A DNA stretch of 64,000 nucleotides from the NCBI GenBank assembly GCA_001516025.1, contig LOEU01000014.1, forward strand, positions 62,001 to 126,000. The letters run 5' to 3'. Positions 1 through 7,986 of this stretch are shown piece after piece. The notes under the pieces were generated by a model, which saw only the letters and a program-made list of their open reading frames with translations, did no database searches and was not told the origin of the DNA. Position 1 is the stretch's first letter. The number at the start of each line of letters is the position of its first letter. Position numbers and translations under genes: made by a program. This DNA is from a bacterium BRH_c32. Its GTDB lineage: Bacteria > Bacteroidota > Ignavibacteria > Ignavibacteriales > Melioribacteraceae.

Positions 1-806
1 GACTGAAACGAAATGGCATCAGTTGACAAATCTTTAGCTAAGATATTCTGCTGAATAAATGCAATTATGTAAACGAACATAGTTTGAATACCTATCCAAG
101 AAAAGCCATGCGCTACATATAGTTTTATTAATTCCGCCCATTCAGTTTTCTTATCTCTTGTTTCTATTTTTATGTCTTCTAATTCAATCTCAAGATTTTT
201 ATTTTCTTTAATAAAAAACATTGGGAATACTGAGAAAGCAATTACAATTATAGCACCCGAGTAGATTAAGAAATAATTACCCCAATAAGCACCTACTAAA
301 TAAGCAAGAACTCCAAAAAGACCCGATATTGTTTGCATCCAAGTATAACCCTTTGTACGTGGGTTACCTTTTGGAGTTACGTCTGCAATTATCGAACGAG
401 TAGGATTAAAACTTATATTTATGGCAAGGTCAAGCGTTAATGCTACTGCAATTGCCACACCAATAATCGATGCTATCCCAAAGAATGATGCTATCTTATC
501 AATATTAGGTAGAGCAATTAACATCAATGCTGCAAGAGGTCCTCCGATAAGAATAAATGGTCTTCTTCGCCCTCCCCAAAACCATACTTTATCACTTATC
601 ATCCCCACAATGACCTGCCCAAATATTCCGGCTAATGGACCGGCAGCCCATACTATCCCGATCTCGTGTATATCTAAATTGTATTTTGTATTTAGTATCC
701 AGCTAAGAGCTGCAATCTGTATCGAGAGTGCAAATCCCATTGCAGTAGATGGAAGACTCAATAAAACATAAAAGAAATTTGTAAGTCTTTTTTGAATGTC
801 TAACAT
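1..806 (-). CDS. MFS sugar/cation symporter (C-terminal part beyond window edge)
   Basis: An open reading frame on the minus strand begins with ATG at 806 (MLDIQKRLTNFFYVLLSLPS) and stays open to the window edge, so only the N-terminal ~268 residues are visible. It is strongly hydrophobic, with several membrane helices. The loop sequence VWFWGGRRRPFILIGGP after helix 2 matches the conserved inter-helix motif of the glycoside-pentoside-hexuronide / sucrose-transporter branch of the major facilitator superfamily. By family knowledge this suggests inner-membrane sugar uptake coupled to H+ or Na+; the substrate cannot be read from the sequence. An AAGG precedes the start. The methyltransferase gene ends 10 bp upstream, so the two are probably co-transcribed. 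Plus-strand frames in this stretch are shadows of this gene. Confidence 0.8.
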   Translation of the reverse strand, partial: MLDIQKRLTNFFYVLLSLPSTAMGFALSIQIAALSWILNTKYNLDIHEIGIVWAAGPLAGIFGQVIVGMISDKVWFWGGRRRPFILIGGPLAALMLIALPNIDKIASFFGIASIIGVAIAVALTLDLAINISFNPTRSIIADVTPKGNPRTKGYTWMQTISGLFGVLAYLVGAYWGNYFLIYSGAIIVIAFSVFPMFFIKENKNLEIELEDIKIETRDKKTEWAELIKLYVAHGFSWIGIQTMFVYIIAFIQQNILAKDLSTDAISFQ

Positions 807-816
807 AAATTACCTT

Positions 817-1563
817 TTAATATGATTTTATAAATAATATTTCGTAACCAAATGAAATTGCTTCTTTTATAAGAGGTATTCCGGGAATTTTTACTATTGG
901 AAGACCGTATCGCTGCGAATAAATCGGTCTGAATAAATATAAATCCTTTTGAATAATCTTATAATTGAATGGAGTAATTAATTTTTCAAATCGATTAATT
1001 GCCATACCTGTAGAATAATTAAGTTTTATTTCATCAACGAAGTCTTCTCTTTCATTCATTTTTTTTGTCAATAAATTTAATACATTAACCGGGAGAAGAT
1101 GAAGATATGGAATCTTACTAAGTTTTGTTCTCCCAATTTGTTGATGCCCCGCAAAAGGAGAATATTGTGGGGGAAATGTTATGAATAAGTATCCATCTTT
1201 ATTTAAAAGTTTATCTATATTTAATAATGCATTTTCTTTATTATGAAGATGCTCAATCACTTCTCTCATTATGATAAGATCAAATTTATCGTTAATTAGG
1301 GGAACGATTTCTTCGCTTGTTATATCCCCTTCAATGATTTTTGAGTTCTGATTCTTTTCTCTTGCAAATTGAGCACGATGTGGACTTAATTCAATTCCCG
1401 TTGTCTTGCATTTCAATTCATCAAATACAGAAAGCAATCCTGCTTCTGCGCATCCAATTTCTAAAACATTCATATTTTTCAAGAGAGAAATATGCTCTTT
1501 TAAATAAGGGATAATAAATTCTTTCGTATATTTAGTCTGCTCTAAAAAATGTTTTTCTGCCAT
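817..1563 (-). CDS. Class I SAM-dependent methyltransferase
   Basis: The 248-residue protein has the Rossmann-fold methyltransferase motif I near residue 35 (NVLEIGCAEAGLLSVF), an acidic end of strand beta2 (TTGIELSPHRA) and the post-motif region FDLIIMREVIEHLHNKENAL. This is the usual layout of UbiE/Coq3-like methyltransferases (Methyltransf_11/23 type). The second half (YSPFAGHQQIGRTKLS) is typical of enzymes acting on lipid or glycan-like substrates, but the substrate cannot be identified. It lies divergent from smpB with about 72 bp between and is followed after 10 bp by the MFS transporter. No linked pathway genes are in view, so a specific function is not assigned. Confidence 0.8.
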   Translation of the reverse strand: MAEKHFLEQTKYTKEFIIPYLKEHISLLKNMNVLEIGCAEAGLLSVFDELKCKTTGIELSPHRAQFAREKNQNSKIIEGDITSEEIVPLINDKFDLIIMREVIEHLHNKENALLNIDKLLNKDGYLFITFPPQYSPFAGHQQIGRTKLSKIPYLHLLPVNVLNLLTKKMNEREDFVDEIKLNYSTGMAINRFEKLITPFNYKIIQKDLYLFRPIYSQRYGLPIVKIPGIPLIKEAISFGYEILFIKSY

Positions 1564-1635
1564 TTATATTTGGTCTTGTTCTCAATTGGTTGAAATAATA
1601 TAAAAAATAACTTTAATATTTAATTTAGTTACATT

Positions 1636-2091
1636 ATGCCATTAATAGAAGAAAAAAATATAACCGTCAATAGAAAAGCTACATACGATTACTTTATAAA
1701 GCAAACTTATGAAGCGGGAATTTCTTTGGTCGGGACAGAAGTAAAAGCATTGCGCCAACACAAAGCTAACCTTACCGATAGTTATGCAACAATCCGCAGT
1801 GGTGAAGTAATTTTACTAAATTGCACTATTAGTGCTTTTGAAAACGGAAACATTAATAATCATGACCCTGTAAGAGAAAGAAAATTATTGTTAAATAAAA
1901 GTGAAATAAAAAAAATTTCTCGCGCTACAAATGATAAAGGGGCTACAATAATACCTCTAAGACTATATTTCAAAGGTCAAAAAGTAAAAGTAGAACTCGG
2001 AATAGCATTCGGTAAAAAGAGTTATGATAAACGCGAAGATATCGCTACGCGAGAAATAAAACGTGAAATAGCCAGGAATTTAAAAAGATAA
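1636..2091 (+). CDS. smpB: SsrA-binding protein SmpB
   Basis: The 151-residue protein has the full SmpB pattern: NRKATYDYFI at the N-terminus, the OB-fold core GISLVGTEVKALRQHKANL, the segment GEVILLNCTISAFENGN, and a basic C-terminal tail (REIKREIARNLKR). SmpB binds the tRNA-like domain of tmRNA and delivers it to stalled ribosomes for trans-translation. Length is normal for the family. tyrS starts 15 bp downstream on the same strand, so the two form a translation-related pair. The tmRNA gene itself is not visible in the neighbouring intergenic sequence. Confidence 0.96.
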   Translation: MPLIEEKNITVNRKATYDYFIKQTYEAGISLVGTEVKALRQHKANLTDSYATIRSGEVILLNCTISAFENGNINNHDPVRERKLLLNKSEIKKISRATNDKGATIIPLRLYFKGQKVKVELGIAFGKKSYDKREDIATREIKREIARNLKR

Positions 2092-2106
2092 GGAGTTTTT
2101 TTAATA

Positions 2107-3327
2107 GTGAAAAATTTATTCCCGCCAATTAATGAGCAAATGGATATTATTAAAAGGGGTGCTTTTGAAATTATCCCTGAAGATGAATTAGTTAAAAAAT
2201 TAGAAAAATCTATAAAAGAAAGTAAACCATTAAATATAAAGCTTGGATGCGACCCTACGAGACCTGATCTTCATCTAGGACATTCAGTCGTTCTTCGTAA
2301 ACTAGCACAGTTTCAAGAATTAGGTCATCAAGCAATTCTAATTATTGGTGATTTTACCGGTATGATTGGCGACCCCTCAGGTAGAAATTCTGCACGTCCC
2401 CCACTTACTTTTGAAGAAGCAAAACAAAATGGAATATCATATTTTGAGCAGGCTTCAAAAATTTTGCATCCGGAAAAAACTAATATAGTTCATAATTCCG
2501 AATGGTTAAGTACAATGAACTTTGAAGATGTTATAAAACTCTCTTCAAAATATACGGTTGCACGAATGCTCGAAAGAGATGATTTCACTAAGAGATATAA
2601 ATCAGGAGTTCCGATTAGCCTTCATGAATTCTTATATCCATTAGCGCAAGCAATGGATTCAGTTGCAATTAAGAGTGATGTTGAATTGGGCGGTACTGAC
2701 CAGAAGTTCAATTTATTGGTAGGTAGAGATATTCAGCGCGAATTTGGTGTTGATCCGCAAGTAATTCTAACAATGCCTCTTCTTGTTGGCACTGACGGCG
2801 TTGAGAAAATGAGTAAATCAATGGATAATTATATTGGAATCGATGAATCTCCAAAAGATATATTTGGCAAAACTTTATCCATCCCCGATAATTTGATCTA
2901 TACTTATTTTGAACTACTTACTGATATTCTTCCTGATGAATTGAATAAAGTTAAATCTGTGCTTTCTAATCCCGAAACAAATCCACGTGATATAAAAAGA
3001 TCCTTAGCTAAAAAACTTGTGGAAATGTATCATGATTTGAATTTTGCTAATAATGCTCAAGATGAGTTCGATAGAATATTTATTAAGAAGGGACTCCCCG
3101 ATGATCTGAAGTCGTATAAATTAGAAAATGATAAAGATTATGATCTCCTAGAGCTAATTGTAGAAGTAGGTTTTGCTCCAACTAAAAGTGAAGCTAGAAG
3201 ATTGATTACACAAGGTGGAGTTTCGTTAGATAGCGAAAAAATTACGGATACAAAATTCTGTCTTCGTCTTGAAAAAGAGATGATATTAAAAGTAGGTAAA
3301 AGAAATTTTATTAAGCTAGTTCTTTAA
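2107..3327 (+). CDS. tyrS: Tyrosyl-tRNA synthetase
   Basis: This cytoplasmic enzyme charges tRNA-Tyr with tyrosine. The class I HIGH-type motif appears as PDLHLGHSVV around residue 60, the KMSKS loop as VEKMSKSMDNYIG around 240, and an S4 RNA-binding domain closes the protein (FAPTKSEARRLITQGGVSL). At 406 residues it matches the TyrZ-type subfamily. The start is GTG at 2107; a strong AAGGAG at about 2090-2095 supports it, with the SD overlapping the end of smpB. The 3' end overlaps the convergent symporter gene by 12 bp. Confidence 0.96.
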   Translation: MKNLFPPINEQMDIIKRGAFEIIPEDELVKKLEKSIKESKPLNIKLGCDPTRPDLHLGHSVVLRKLAQFQELGHQAILIIGDFTGMIGDPSGRNSARPPLTFEEAKQNGISYFEQASKILHPEKTNIVHNSEWLSTMNFEDVIKLSSKYTVARMLERDDFTKRYKSGVPISLHEFLYPLAQAMDSVAIKSDVELGGTDQKFNLLVGRDIQREFGVDPQVILTMPLLVGTDGVEKMSKSMDNYIGIDESPKDIFGKTLSIPDNLIYTYFELLTDILPDELNKVKSVLSNPETNPRDIKRSLAKKLVEMYHDLNFANNAQDEFDRIFIKKGLPDDLKSYKLENDKDYDLLELIVEVGFAPTKSEARRLITQGGVSLDSEKITDTKFCLRLEKEMILKVGKRNFIKLVL

Positions 3328-4704
3328 TCTCTTATAATGACCGAATAATTGAATTAGAGCCACTGCTAATAAACCTATTAAGAGTGGCTCTACTTCCATT
3401 AATAATTCTATCCCGCTTGTTTTTAGAATAAAGACTGTCAGACTCACGAAAAATCCCACCATCAACTGCATTTCAGAGAGCTTAGTTGATATTTTTAGCT
3501 TAGGATAATAAGCTGCAATTATTAAAAATATCAGCCCCGGAATAAAGAGACTTCCTAAAATATACCAAAGTTGAACTACCGATTCAGAAAATAATACAAT
3601 GATTACAGATAACAAGGCAGTTAAAATAATAGTATAGCGCATTTTAGTTACAAAAGATTTTTTATAAACCTTGAGTGCCTTCAAATGCGGAGCAATATCA
3701 TTAATTAATGTAGAAGAACTAATAAATAAGAAACTATTAAGAGTCGAATAAATAGTAGCAAAAAGCCCTGCAAAAAATAACCCTTTCCATCCCGAGCTTA
3801 AAATTGCGTTTGCATACAAAGGAAAAGACATTACTGCCTCTATCGTATCGCCAAAATATGCCTTAGAATATAGTCCTGTTGATGTGGTTAGGAAATCAAA
3901 TAATATCCAAAATACTACCGAGATTAAAATCCCCTTAAATGCTATTTTTTCATTTTTTACAGAATAACATCTTTGATGAAATCCAGGATCCGCAAAAGTC
4001 CAAAATGCGATAATGAACCATGTAATTAAATAATAAATCGAGAATCCGCCTGTTGGGTTTAAATGATCTGCAGGAAGTTTCTGAACTAAATACTCAATAC
4101 CTGAAAACTTCTCATAAGAAAAATATACAATCGAAATAAATCCGAGAAACATTACAAAGAATTGAAATACATCGGTAAAAAGATCTGACTTATATCCGCC
4201 TTTAATTACAAATAATACAGCAACAATTGCACTTATATAGACCGCATAATATTTATCGAGTCCGAATATTATCTCGAAAATATTAGCCGACATTAATAGA
4301 TAAGGAGCAGGCGAAGCTAAAAAGAAAATGAATATAGCTGAAATTATTCCGGCTCTTACGCCATAAATTTGTTTTATTTTTTCTGGGATTGTATGAAGGT
4401 TAGATTTCCTTACTTTTTTTGCTAAGAAGAAAGCGAATAAGATTGCGAAAAAATAATAAGGCAGACCTTGAGTTGTCCAACTAATTAATCCATAGTTATA
4501 AGTAAACTCACCGATTCCAAGTATTCCGCCATACCATGTAGATACATTCGTCATTACGAATAAAGTTAAACCCAGCTTTCTTCCCGCTAATAAATATTCC
4601 CCTTTTGAATTTTTATCTTTTATTGCCGGTATTAATCCAATAATTACTAAGATTAGAAAAAATGAGATTAATATTAAAAGATCGTAATTAGAAAATGAGA
4701 TCAT
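3316..4704 (-). CDS. Sodium:solute symporter, probable thiamine (or precursor) transporter
   Basis: This 462-residue, about 13-helix inner-membrane protein belongs to the SSS family. Diagnostic segments are YLLAGRKLG after helix 1, GGYKSDLFTDVFQ in the middle (SSS consensus GG..AV..TD..Q) and FADPGFHQRCYSVKNEKIA. It is the last gene of an operon that starts with a TPP riboswitch and contains a TonB receptor and thiamine pyrophosphokinase. Its start overlaps the kinase gene by 17 bp. From that context I infer Na+-coupled uptake of thiamine or a thiamine precursor across the inner membrane, filling the place that PnuT-type carriers hold in Bacteroides thiamine operons. The specificity is inferred, not seen. 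Confidence 0.82.
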   Translation of the reverse strand: MISFSNYDLLILISFFLILVIIGLIPAIKDKNSKGEYLLAGRKLGLTLFVMTNVSTWYGGILGIGEFTYNYGLISWTTQGLPYYFFAILFAFFLAKKVRKSNLHTIPEKIKQIYGVRAGIISAIFIFFLASPAPYLLMSANIFEIIFGLDKYYAVYISAIVAVLFVIKGGYKSDLFTDVFQFFVMFLGFISIVYFSYEKFSGIEYLVQKLPADHLNPTGGFSIYYLITWFIIAFWTFADPGFHQRCYSVKNEKIAFKGILISVVFWILFDFLTTSTGLYSKAYFGDTIEAVMSFPLYANAILSSGWKGLFFAGLFATIYSTLNSFLFISSSTLINDIAPHLKALKVYKKSFVTKMRYTIILTALLSVIIVLFSESVVQLWYILGSLFIPGLIFLIIAAYYPKLKISTKLSEMQLMVGFFVSLTVFILKTSGIELLMEVEPLLIGLLAVALIQLFGHYKRLKN

Positions 4705-5338
4705 ACTTTTTCATATCTTCATAATTTCTTACAACAAAGAGAATTCCCTTCTCTGCATTAATAGAAAAATTATTAGCAGTAGAAACATTGCTTAAGCTTT
4801 CGTTTATACCGAATACTAATGATTCGTTATTCAGTCGATATTTAAGCCCTTTAGTTGTTACTCTCCCTCTTTTTTCAAAACCAAATAATGAAATTAATTC
4901 TCCCTTAAATGATTTGAATGTCTCTTCTCCTCTTAAAGGTAGCAATAAATTATTCTCATGTAAAAGAGAAAGTTTTATCTTGCTAAAATATTTACAAATA
5001 ATACTCAGGTTACAAATTGTATGATCAATTCTATCACCCGTCCCACCCAATATAATTGCCTTCTTTTCTTTTTTTGAAATTAAAAACTTGATAACCTTTT
5101 CAATGTCTGTATCATTCTGTCTTTTAATTTGAATGATCTTCGATCTATCTTGATAATAATCATATACTTCTTTATTAATCGAATCTAGATCCCCAATAAT
5201 ATAATCGGGAATAATTTTATTTTTAAAAGTATAATTTGCTCCTCCGTCTGCGCATATAATTCTTTCATACCCAATATTCTTAAGAAAATTGATTTCTTTT
5301 TTTGCGGGGCATTTTCCGTTTCCGATTATTATATTCAT
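4688..5338 (-). CDS. Thiamine pyrophosphokinase
   Basis: The 216-residue protein carries the family's substrate-binding signatures in order: ICADGGANYTF near residue 30, IIGDLDSI near 48, RQNDTDIEKV near 75 and LGGTGDRIDHT near 98. These correspond to the DGG, GD.DS and ND.D acidic/nucleotide motifs of TPK/ThiN. The enzyme transfers pyrophosphate from ATP to thiamine to give TPP, so it is the salvage step after uptake. It lies 1 bp downstream of the TonB receptor and overlaps the SSS transporter start, all under the TPP riboswitch. This context makes the assignment firm. Confidence 0.93.
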   Translation of the reverse strand: MNIIIGNGKCPAKKEINFLKNIGYERIICADGGANYTFKNKIIPDYIIGDLDSINKEVYDYYQDRSKIIQIKRQNDTDIEKVIKFLISKKEKKAIILGGTGDRIDHTICNLSIICKYFSKIKLSLLHENNLLLPLRGEETFKSFKGELISLFGFEKRGRVTTKGLKYRLNNESLVFGINESLSNVSTANNFSINAEKGILFVVRNYEDMKKYDLIF

Positions 5339-5339
5339 T

Positions 5340-7832
5340 CTATTTTAAATTTACTCTAAATGTTAGCAAATAATTCCTTGTGGCTGAAGGGAAATATTCT
5401 TTTCCAATCCCATAAGGAGCATATAATTTATCAAATAAATTATTGATTTGTAAAATTAATTCTGCTTCTTTGATTAATCCCGGTAGTTCTATTCGAGAAT
5501 TAATTTCCAAATTACTTACAATAAATGGATCAACTCTATTATCAGAATAATCAGTTATTGCAGGAAATTGTTTTCTGTAACTCGATAATTTTTTATCATA
5601 ATTATCAGTAAACATCTCTCCCTGATATCTTAGGTTGTATTTAACAGATAAATAATCTCCTACATAGGTCAAAGAAGCATTTATAATTTTATTAGGGAAT
5701 CCCGCAATTGTATTGTCATTTAAACTTAGTTTTGCAGTTTCCAGATAATCATCATTTTGTAAATAGTAAATATAAGTAGATCCATTCTTAATATAATTTT
5801 CACTGAATGAAGCTGAGAGATCGAATTGCAGAGATGATACTGGATTGTAGTTCAGTGCTAATTCAATACCATAGTGAGTTGTTTTATCCATATTGCCAGT
5901 AATCGGCTGCCCGAAACGGTCTATCTGTCCTTGATTTACGATCTCATTACTAAAATTCATGTAATAACTATTAAGAGTAGTGGAAATATTTTCATTTCCA
6001 TATTTGATTCCAAATTCAAAACTTGACATTGTTTCAGGCTTAACAAATGGTTCTGAAAAATCGTAATTACCATTAGTAAACTTAAACTGAGGAACTGCTC
6101 CACCGCTTGATTCTGCTGCATCATAGTAGTTTTTTAATCGTGGCTCGCGTGTTACATTAGCATAACTTGAATATAAATCAATAAATTCACTTATTTTATA
6201 TGAAACTCCTAAACGCGTATTAAAAAAGAGATTCGAAATTGAAAAATTATTATTCAGAAATTTTTCATTCTCAATTTTATATTTATGATATGCTAGCTGA
6301 CCTTCGGCAAATAAATTGATCTGATCTGATAAACTGTATTTCTCATTAACAAAAAAGTTAATAATATCCTTTCCACCTTCATAATAGTAATATCTATATT
6401 CAGGAGTAATTTCATTGGGCATATTTGCTCCATATAAGATGCTACCCCAATGTTTTGATGAATGATTTCTTAATTCACCTCCCAAGATTAATTCGCCGCT
6501 TTTATGCTTAATTAGTAATCTAGGAAGCCATCCATATTGAATATTATTTACCATTGCTCGTATAGTTGAATTTGTTGGATTAGAAGGTGAGAAACCATAC
6601 TCACTTTTCAATCTAAAATAATTCGTATCAGCCCATGAAGCATCATAATCAAAATATCCTTCTCCAATAACCATAAATAGAGTATTATTTAGTGTGAGAT
6701 TATCCGACAATTTTATTTCATTTAGAAATTCAAAATGCGGTTGGAAAAAATTCTCTATTTCATTTGGCTTCCTGTCTAATGAATAAGATAGTCCATTAAA
6801 ATCAGCCTCCCAATATGAGAAATTTGATTTTCTTAATTCAAGATCATTTATTGCATATTTAGGCAATCCGGTATAAGCAAGCCCATCTTTTATAAAACCG
6901 CCATAAATATTAATTTGATTAGTCATCATAGAATCGTATTTCACTGCAGAGAAATGAAATGATTTTAAATCAGTCCAGCTAGAATTTCTATAACCACTGC
7001 TTCTAATTCGAGATAGCTTAATATAAAAAGAATAACCATCATCATAAATTCCGCTTGATGCAGAAACTCCAATTTTATTAGTATTGTAACTTCCTAACGT
7101 ACTTTCAAACTCTAATCGTGGTTTATCAGAGAAGTTAGAAGTGATAATATTTATCGCTCCACCTATTGCCGGATATCCGATTATCCCGCTACCCGCACCT
7201 CTTTGAACATAAATCGATTGTGTGCTTTTTATTATATCGGGGAAATCTAACCAATAAATATTATGATCTTCCGGATCATTTTGCGGCACTCCGTTTATCG
7301 ATACCGAAATTCTTCTTTGATCAAATCCTCTTATGCTAATATAATTATAGCCAATTCCATTTCCATTTTCCGAATAATGTGATACCGAGGGTATCGAGGA
7401 TAAAAACTCTGGTATATCCTGAACCGTGTATTCATTTTTTATTTTTAATTCATTTATTTCACTCATACTCAATGCCGGGAAATAATCTTTTGATAAAAAT
7501 CCTTTAACTAATATTGATTGAGCCGGAATAACCATCGGATTTAATTTAATTATAGAGCCTACTTGAAAATTCGATAGCTCTATAATTTTTTGTTCAAAAC
7601 CGACAAAAGTAATTTTCATTTTATCATTCAAATATTCTTTAGGAACTTTTAAAGTGAAATCTCCTGATTCATCAGAAGAAGTACCTATTCTTGATTCAAT
7701 TAAAATGATATTTGCAAAAGGGAGTTCTTTGTTAGTTTCGCTATTAATTATTTTTCCTGAAACTAGCCTGCCTTGCGGAAAAATGAGAATTGGAATGATA
7801 AAAAAGAATAAGAGAATAATTAAGTATTTCAT
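5340..7832 (-). CDS. TonB-dependent outer-membrane receptor, probable thiamine uptake
   Basis: The 830-residue protein has a signal peptide (about residues 1-20, ending near LIFPQG), a CarboxypepD_reg-like beta domain (VSGKIINSETNKELPFANII), a TonB plug domain (YTVQDIPEFLSSIPSV ... ISIRGFDQRR ... GVPQNDPEDHNIYW ... IGGAINIITS) and a long beta-barrel ending in a terminal aromatic/hydrophobic strand (YLLTFRVNLK). GGAGG at about 7836-7841 sets the ATG at 7832. It is the first gene behind a TPP riboswitch and terminator, so expression should fall when TPP is abundant. Substrate is inferred to be thiamine or a phosphorylated or precursor form, from the operon only. Confidence 0.9.
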   Translation of the reverse strand: MKYLIILLFFFIIPILIFPQGRLVSGKIINSETNKELPFANIILIESRIGTSSDESGDFTLKVPKEYLNDKMKITFVGFEQKIIELSNFQVGSIIKLNPMVIPAQSILVKGFLSKDYFPALSMSEINELKIKNEYTVQDIPEFLSSIPSVSHYSENGNGIGYNYISIRGFDQRRISVSINGVPQNDPEDHNIYWLDFPDIIKSTQSIYVQRGAGSGIIGYPAIGGAINIITSNFSDKPRLEFESTLGSYNTNKIGVSASSGIYDDGYSFYIKLSRIRSSGYRNSSWTDLKSFHFSAVKYDSMMTNQINIYGGFIKDGLAYTGLPKYAINDLELRKSNFSYWEADFNGLSYSLDRKPNEIENFFQPHFEFLNEIKLSDNLTLNNTLFMVIGEGYFDYDASWADTNYFRLKSEYGFSPSNPTNSTIRAMVNNIQYGWLPRLLIKHKSGELILGGELRNHSSKHWGSILYGANMPNEITPEYRYYYYEGGKDIINFFVNEKYSLSDQINLFAEGQLAYHKYKIENEKFLNNNFSISNLFFNTRLGVSYKISEFIDLYSSYANVTREPRLKNYYDAAESSGGAVPQFKFTNGNYDFSEPFVKPETMSSFEFGIKYGNENISTTLNSYYMNFSNEIVNQGQIDRFGQPITGNMDKTTHYGIELALNYNPVSSLQFDLSASFSENYIKNGSTYIYYLQNDDYLETAKLSLNDNTIAGFPNKIINASLTYVGDYLSVKYNLRYQGEMFTDNYDKKLSSYRKQFPAITDYSDNRVDPFIVSNLEINSRIELPGLIKEAELILQINNLFDKLYAPYGIGKEYFPSATRNYLLTFRVNLK

Positions 7833-7846
7833 ATAACCTCCGAAAT

Positions 7847-7872
7847 AAAAAAGCCGTTTTGGGAAAACGGCT
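7847..7872 (-). terminator. Intrinsic terminator, expression platform of the TPP riboswitch
   Basis: On the minus strand a 9-bp perfect stem (AGCCGTTTT / AAAACGGCT) with a 3-nt loop is followed by a run of T. It sits between the aptamer and the TonB receptor start, so it is the likely ligand-controlled transcription terminator. Confidence 0.88.
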
Positions 7873-7885
7873 AACCTAATTATTC

Positions 7886-7972
7886 CTACCGCTTTCCTAC
7901 GCTGGTATTATCCAGTTCAGGTTCAAGGGTTTGCTCTCAGCCTCAAAATGTAATTGAAGCACCCCTAACGAC
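7886..7972 (-). promoter_or_regulatory. TPP riboswitch (THI element)
   Basis: Reading the minus strand, the conserved THI-box elements appear in order: TTAGGGGTGC, then GGCTGAGAGCAAACCC, then TTGAACCTGAACTGGATAA, then ACCAGCGTAGGAAAGC. These are the CUGAGA (pyrimidine-sensing) and ACCUGA...GCGUAGGGAA (pyrophosphate-sensing) helices of the TPP aptamer. It is followed directly by an intrinsic terminator, and then by the TonB receptor, thiamine pyrophosphokinase and symporter genes. The expected logic is that TPP binding promotes termination and shuts off thiamine uptake. The aptamer begins only about 15 bp after the mltD-like stop, so the promoter must lie in the end of that gene or transcription reads through. 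Confidence 0.96.
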
Positions 7973-7986
7973 TATGTATAATTCTA

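Noticed and set aside
421..771. 116-residue plus-strand frame at the left edge
   Set aside because: It lies wholly inside the minus-strand MFS transporter frame, which has helices and a family motif; the plus frame has no recognisable features.
1564..1635. tmRNA gene beside smpB
   Set aside because: The gap is only 72 bp and shows no tRNA-like ends or tag reading frame.
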